From assembly GCF_006363815.1 (NCBI RefSeq), contig NZ_RRYT01000016.1, positions 682-64,681 of the forward strand: a DNA stretch of 64,000 nucleotides, in the 5' to 3' direction. Position numbers and translations under genes: made by a program. This document shows, piece by piece, positions 61,495 through 64,000 of this stretch; position 1 is the stretch's first letter; the number at the start of each line of letters is the position of its first letter. Source of the stretch: Thermomonospora catenispora. GTDB lineage: Bacteria; Actinomycetota; Actinomycetes; Streptosporangiales; Streptosporangiaceae. A model generated the notes under the pieces. That model was not told where the DNA came from and searched no databases. It saw nothing but the letters and a program-made list of their open reading frames with translations.

Positions 61495-61590
61495 CTCCCT
61501 TCGCCGGCATGATCCGGATCAGGTGGTGGCGGTCGGCGGCCCGTTCAGCCGCCCTCTCAGCCCGGTCGCACCGGACTCCCGCGTTCGTCA
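61495..61590 (-). promoter_or_regulatory. TPP riboswitch (THI element)
   Basis: On the minus strand: GGGAGTCCGGTGCGACCGG, the conserved CTGAGAGGG, a GGCGGC stem, then ACCTGATCCGGATCATGCC and GGCGAAGGGA at the end. The ribosome-binding site of thiO is within the last block, so TPP probably blocks translation start. Controls thiO-thiS-thiG. Confidence 0.93.
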
Positions 61591-61595
61591 CCTCT

Positions 61596-61601
61596 AGCCT
61601 A
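61596..61601 (-). promoter_or_regulatory. -10 element TAGGCT for the thiOSG operon
   Basis: TANNNT on the minus strand placing the transcript start near 61589, exactly at the 5' edge of the riboswitch. Confidence 0.5.
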
Positions 61602-61676
61602 AGCTGCCCGGATCGATCCCGCTCCGTACGGGTTCGCCGGTCAGATCCCGTTGCGGTCCGGTGGAGGGCCGGGCAC

Positions 61677-61682
61677 TAGGGT
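61677..61682 (+). promoter_or_regulatory. candidate -10 element TAGGGT for a leaderless gene
   Basis: TANNNT, then 8 nt to ATG 61691; no ribosome-binding site. Confidence 0.4.
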
Positions 61683-61690
61683 GTGCGTCC

Positions 61691-62881
61691 ATGGATCGCG
61701 TCATCGTGGTGGGCGGTGGGCTGGCCGGAGTCCGCTCGGTCGAGGCCCTGCGCGCCAAGGGCTATGAGGGAGGGCTCACGCTGGTGTCGGCGGAGCCGCA
61801 TCGCCCCTACGACCGGCCTCCGCTGTCCAAGGCGGTCCTGCTGGGCGACGCCGACGACACCACCGTCGACGCCGACTGGGACGCGCTGCGCTGCGAGCTG
61901 CGGCTCGGCGAACGCGCCACCGGTCTGGAGCTCGCGTCCGCCGGCGGCGGCACGCTGCGCACCACGGCCGGAGAGCTGCCCTTCGACGGGCTGGTCATCG
62001 CCACCGGGGCGGCGCCGATCACGCTGCCCGGCGACGGCCCCCAGCACGTGCTGCGGACCATCGACGACGCCCGGCGGCTGCGGGAGCGCCTGCGCGCCGG
62101 CGCGCGGATCGCGATCGTCGGGGCGGGCTGGATCGGCGCCGAGGTCGCCACCGCCGCCGCGGCCAAGGGCTGCGCCGTCACCGTGGTCGAAGCCGCCGAC
62201 GCCCCCCTGGCCGGCGCGGTCGGCGCGCGGATCGGCGCGCACACCGCTCCCTGGTACGCCCAGGCCGGGGTGCGTCTGCTGACCGGGGTCGAGGTCGCCG
62301 CCGTCGAGCACGGCGGCCTCGCCCTCGCCGACGGCGGGCGCATCGAGGCCGACGAGGTGGTGGTCGGCGTCGGGGTGCGCCCCGAGACGGGCTGGCTGGC
62401 GGGCTCGGGCGTCGAGGTCGACGGCGGGGTGCTGGTCGACGAGTCGATGCGGACCAGCGCGCCCGGCGTGGTGGCGGTCGGCGACTGCGCCGCCTGGTGG
62501 TCGCGCCGGTACGGCCGGCGGATGCTGGTCGAGCACTGGGACACCGCCCTCCACGCCCCCGAGGTCGCCGCCGCGGCCCTGCTCGGTCAGGACGCCGTCT
62601 ACGACGCCGTCCCCTACTTCTGGTCCGAACAGTTCGGCCGGATGGTGCAGTACGCCGGGCACCATCGGGCCGCCGAGCGGCTGATCTATCGCGGCGACCC
62701 CGCCGCCGACCCCCGGTGGGCCGCGTGCTGGGTCACCGGCGACCGCCTGGAGGCGATCGTGACCGTCGACCGTCCGCGCGATCTGGTGCAGGCCCGCCGG
62801 ATCATCGCCGCGGGCTCCCCGGTGGACGTCGACGCCCTCGGCGACCCGGCCGTCCCGTTGCGCAAAGCGATGATCAGCTGA
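61691..62881 (+). CDS. FAD-dependent NAD(P)H oxidoreductase (ferredoxin-reductase type)
   Basis: 396-residue two-dinucleotide-domain flavoprotein. FAD motif VIVVGGGLAGVRSVEAL, YDRPPLSK typical of rubredoxin/ferredoxin reductases, NAD motif IAIVGAGWIGAEVATAA, and the second FAD motif APGVVAVGDCAAWW. The C-terminal reductase domain includes VPYFWSEQFGRMVQYAG. It would pass electrons from NAD(P)H to a ferredoxin or rubredoxin; no partner gene is adjacent. Divergent from the thi operon; ATG 61691 is supported by homology and the -10 element. Confidence 0.92.
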   Translation: MDRVIVVGGGLAGVRSVEALRAKGYEGGLTLVSAEPHRPYDRPPLSKAVLLGDADDTTVDADWDALRCELRLGERATGLELASAGGGTLRTTAGELPFDGLVIATGAAPITLPGDGPQHVLRTIDDARRLRERLRAGARIAIVGAGWIGAEVATAAAAKGCAVTVVEAADAPLAGAVGARIGAHTAPWYAQAGVRLLTGVEVAAVEHGGLALADGGRIEADEVVVGVGVRPETGWLAGSGVEVDGGVLVDESMRTSAPGVVAVGDCAAWWSRRYGRRMLVEHWDTALHAPEVAAAALLGQDAVYDAVPYFWSEQFGRMVQYAGHHRAAERLIYRGDPAADPRWAACWVTGDRLEAIVTVDRPRDLVQARRIIAAGSPVDVDALGDPAVPLRKAMIS

Positions 62882-62922
62882 GGGTTTCAAAAAGGTGTGG
62901 ACGTGGTAGGCCAGGTGGCGTG

Positions 62923-63303
62923 ATGCAGATGCAAGCCCCAGGTGAAAGCGGCCTCGACGCGACGACCGACGCCCTCGTCGGGGAGTGGCTCACGCTGCAG
63001 GAGGCGGCCGAGCGGCTCGGCCTCAGCATCAAGCGGACCAAGCAGCTCATCCGCGATCACAAGCTGGTGGGGGTCCACCGCAACGGGACCCTCATGGTGC
63101 CGGCGGCGTTCATCCGGGACGGCCGGGTGGTCAAGGGGCTTCCGGGCACCCTGACGCTGCTGGCGGACGCCGGCTATGACAGTGTGGAGGCGCTCCGGTG
63201 GCTGTTCACCGCTGACGACACCATCCCCGGCACCCCGGTGCAGGCGCTGCTGGAGAACCGGGGCACCGAGATCCGACGCCGCGCTCAGGCGCTGGCGTTC
63301 TGA
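62923..63303 (+). CDS. Rv2175c-like winged-helix DNA-binding protein
   Basis: 126 residues. Helix-turn-helix core [45 protein letters not shown] (in parts), then [54 protein letters not shown] (in parts), as in M. tuberculosis Rv2175c. That protein is phosphorylated in its N-terminal tail by PknL, which weakens DNA binding. Here the flexible tail [19 protein letters not shown] also holds a Thr pair. A PASTA kinase lies 3.7 kb away. Start ATG 62923 has AGGTGG. Confidence 0.88.
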   Translation: MQMQAPGESGLDATTDALVGEWLTLQEAAERLGLSIKRTKQLIRDHKLVGVHRNGTLMVPAAFIRDGRVVKGLPGTLTLLADAGYDSVEALRWLFTADDTIPGTPVQALLENRGTEIRRRAQALAF

Positions 63304-63359
63304 CCGACCGCTCACTGCGCGTCCGAGCGGTCCGAAGCGGTCTGGAAAGGCACCCCTCG

Positions 63360-64000
63360 TTGTCGAAGCATCTGTTGTCCGAACGTGCGGTCGCGTTGCG
63401 GACCCGGCTGGAGCGGGCGCGCCTGTACCTGTGCACCGACGCCAGGGAACGGCAGGGCGATCTGCCGGAGTTCCTCGACGCCGTGCTCGGGGCGGGCGTG
63501 GACATCGTCCAGCTCCGCCAGAAGGGCCTGGAGGCCCGCCGGGAGATGGAGTATCTGGAGGTCTTCCGGGACGCCTGCGATCGGCACGGGGCGCTGTTGG
63601 CGGTCAACGACCGCGCCGACGTGGCCTACGCGGTCGGGGCGGACGTGCTGCACCTGGGCCAGGGCGACCTGCCGGTGGAGCACGCCCGCGCCATCGTGGG
63701 AGAGGACGTGCTGATCGGCCGGTCCACCCACTCCGACGAGCAGGCGTCCGCGGCCGCCGCCCAGCCCGGCGTGGACTACTTCTGCACCGGGCCGGTGTGG
63801 GCCACGCCCACCAAGCCGGGGCGGCCGGCGGCGGGGCTGAAGCTGGTGGAGTACACCGCCGGGTTGCGGACCGGCCGGCCCTGGTTCGCGATCGGCGGGA
63901 TCGACGGCGGCAACCTCGACCGGGTGCTGGCCGCCGGAGCCCGCCGGGTGGTGGTGGTCCGGGCGATCACCGAGGCCGCCGACCCCGGAGCCGCCGCCGC
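63360..64000 (+). CDS. thiE: thiamine-phosphate synthase ThiE, 3' end outside window
   Basis: Couples the pyrimidine and thiazole halves to thiamine phosphate. The 213 codons present show [22 protein letters not shown], the catalytic [42 protein letters not shown] (in parts), [26 protein letters not shown] and [29 protein letters not shown]. Start is a TTG with GAAAGG 9 nt upstream; no ATG or GTG fits. It completes the thiamine set with thiO-thiS-thiG but is on the other strand and has no visible riboswitch. Confidence 0.92.
   Translation, partial: MSKHLLSERAVALRTRLERARLYLCTDARERQGDLPEFLDAVLGAGVDIVQLRQKGLEARREMEYLEVFRDACDRHGALLAVNDRADVAYAVGADVLHLGQGDLPVEHARAIVGEDVLIGRSTHSDEQASAAAAQPGVDYFCTGPVWATPTKPGRPAAGLKLVEYTAGLRTGRPWFAIGGIDGGNLDRVLAAGARRVVVVRAITEAADPGAAA

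Overview
The window is a roughly 72% G+C actinobacterial chromosome segment with no insertion sequences, phage genes, tRNA/rRNA genes or CRISPR arrays that I can see. The caa3-type terminal oxidase (ctaC-ctaD-ctaF, ctaE), the cytochrome bc1 complex with a diheme QcrC (qcrC-qcrA-qcrB), a DUF3043 protein, PimB, an Rv2175c-type regulator and an Rv2191-type exonuclease all point to Actinomycetes. The order adoK, cta genes, NlpC/P60, Rv2191-like, trpD, ctaE-qcrCAB, pimB, fadD15-like, SRPBCC, acyltransferase, aroF, kinase, Rv2175c-like resembles the Mycobacterium tuberculosis Rv2175c-Rv2202c region. The glk, macSR, pfk, aroF, thi order resembles Streptomyces. A non-mycobacterial, non-Streptomyces actinomycete such as a member of Thermomonosporaceae/Streptosporangiales is my guess; this is inference from memory of gene order.

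Layout. 1-8 kb: cobalamin genes (cobS partial, cobU), an aldo/keto reductase, DUF3043 protein, pspA-pspAA, nadA, erpA, adoK. 8-12.7 kb: a cysteine desulfurase/TusA pair divergent from ctaC-ctaD-ctaF. 12.8-19.7 kb: a cell-wall block with an L,D-transpeptidase, two membrane metalloproteases, a CHAP amidase under a c-di-AMP (ydaO) riboswitch, a second ydaO riboswitch in front of a tiny secreted protein, and an NlpC/P60 endopeptidase. 19.8-24.3 kb: NYN-domain protein, DEDDh exonuclease/GIY-YIG fusion, rhomboid protease, RAM-domain protein. 24.3-31.5 kb: trpD, a receiver-like protein, the ctaE-qcrC-qcrA-qcrB operon and pimB. 31.6-34.5 kb: a small accessory block with two RsbW-like ATPases flanking DUF6624 and NADAR proteins. 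34.6-45.2 kb: SDR-type protein, acyl-CoA ligase, cutC, metallophosphoesterase, SRPBCC protein, glucokinase, EEP nuclease, acyltransferase and the MacS/MacR two-component system.

45.3-48.3 kb holds the most interesting locus: two TIGR04222-type membrane proteins with Gly/Cys-rich tails, a DUF692/MNIO enzyme and a DUF2063-like partner, the last three genes joined by 4-nt overlaps. This looks like a peptide- or protein-modification (RiPP-like) system. A perfect DasR-type dre palindrome follows it, upstream of a phosphofructokinase with a pyrophosphate-type signature. 49.5-57 kb: thiI, a DUF5954-like protein, a DMT exporter with a leaderless upstream ORF, aroF (DAHP synthase) behind a Phe/Tyr leader-peptide attenuator, a molybdopterin oxidoreductase, an orphan LytTR response regulator and endonuclease IV. 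57.2-64 kb: a PASTA Ser/Thr kinase, the TPP-riboswitch operon thiO-thiS-thiG, an FAD reductase, an Rv2175c-like DNA-binding protein and the 5' part of thiE.

Many genes here have a TANNNT element 6-9 nt before the start codon, suggesting leaderless transcripts. Most convergent gene pairs are separated by long perfect inverted repeats that probably act as bidirectional terminators.
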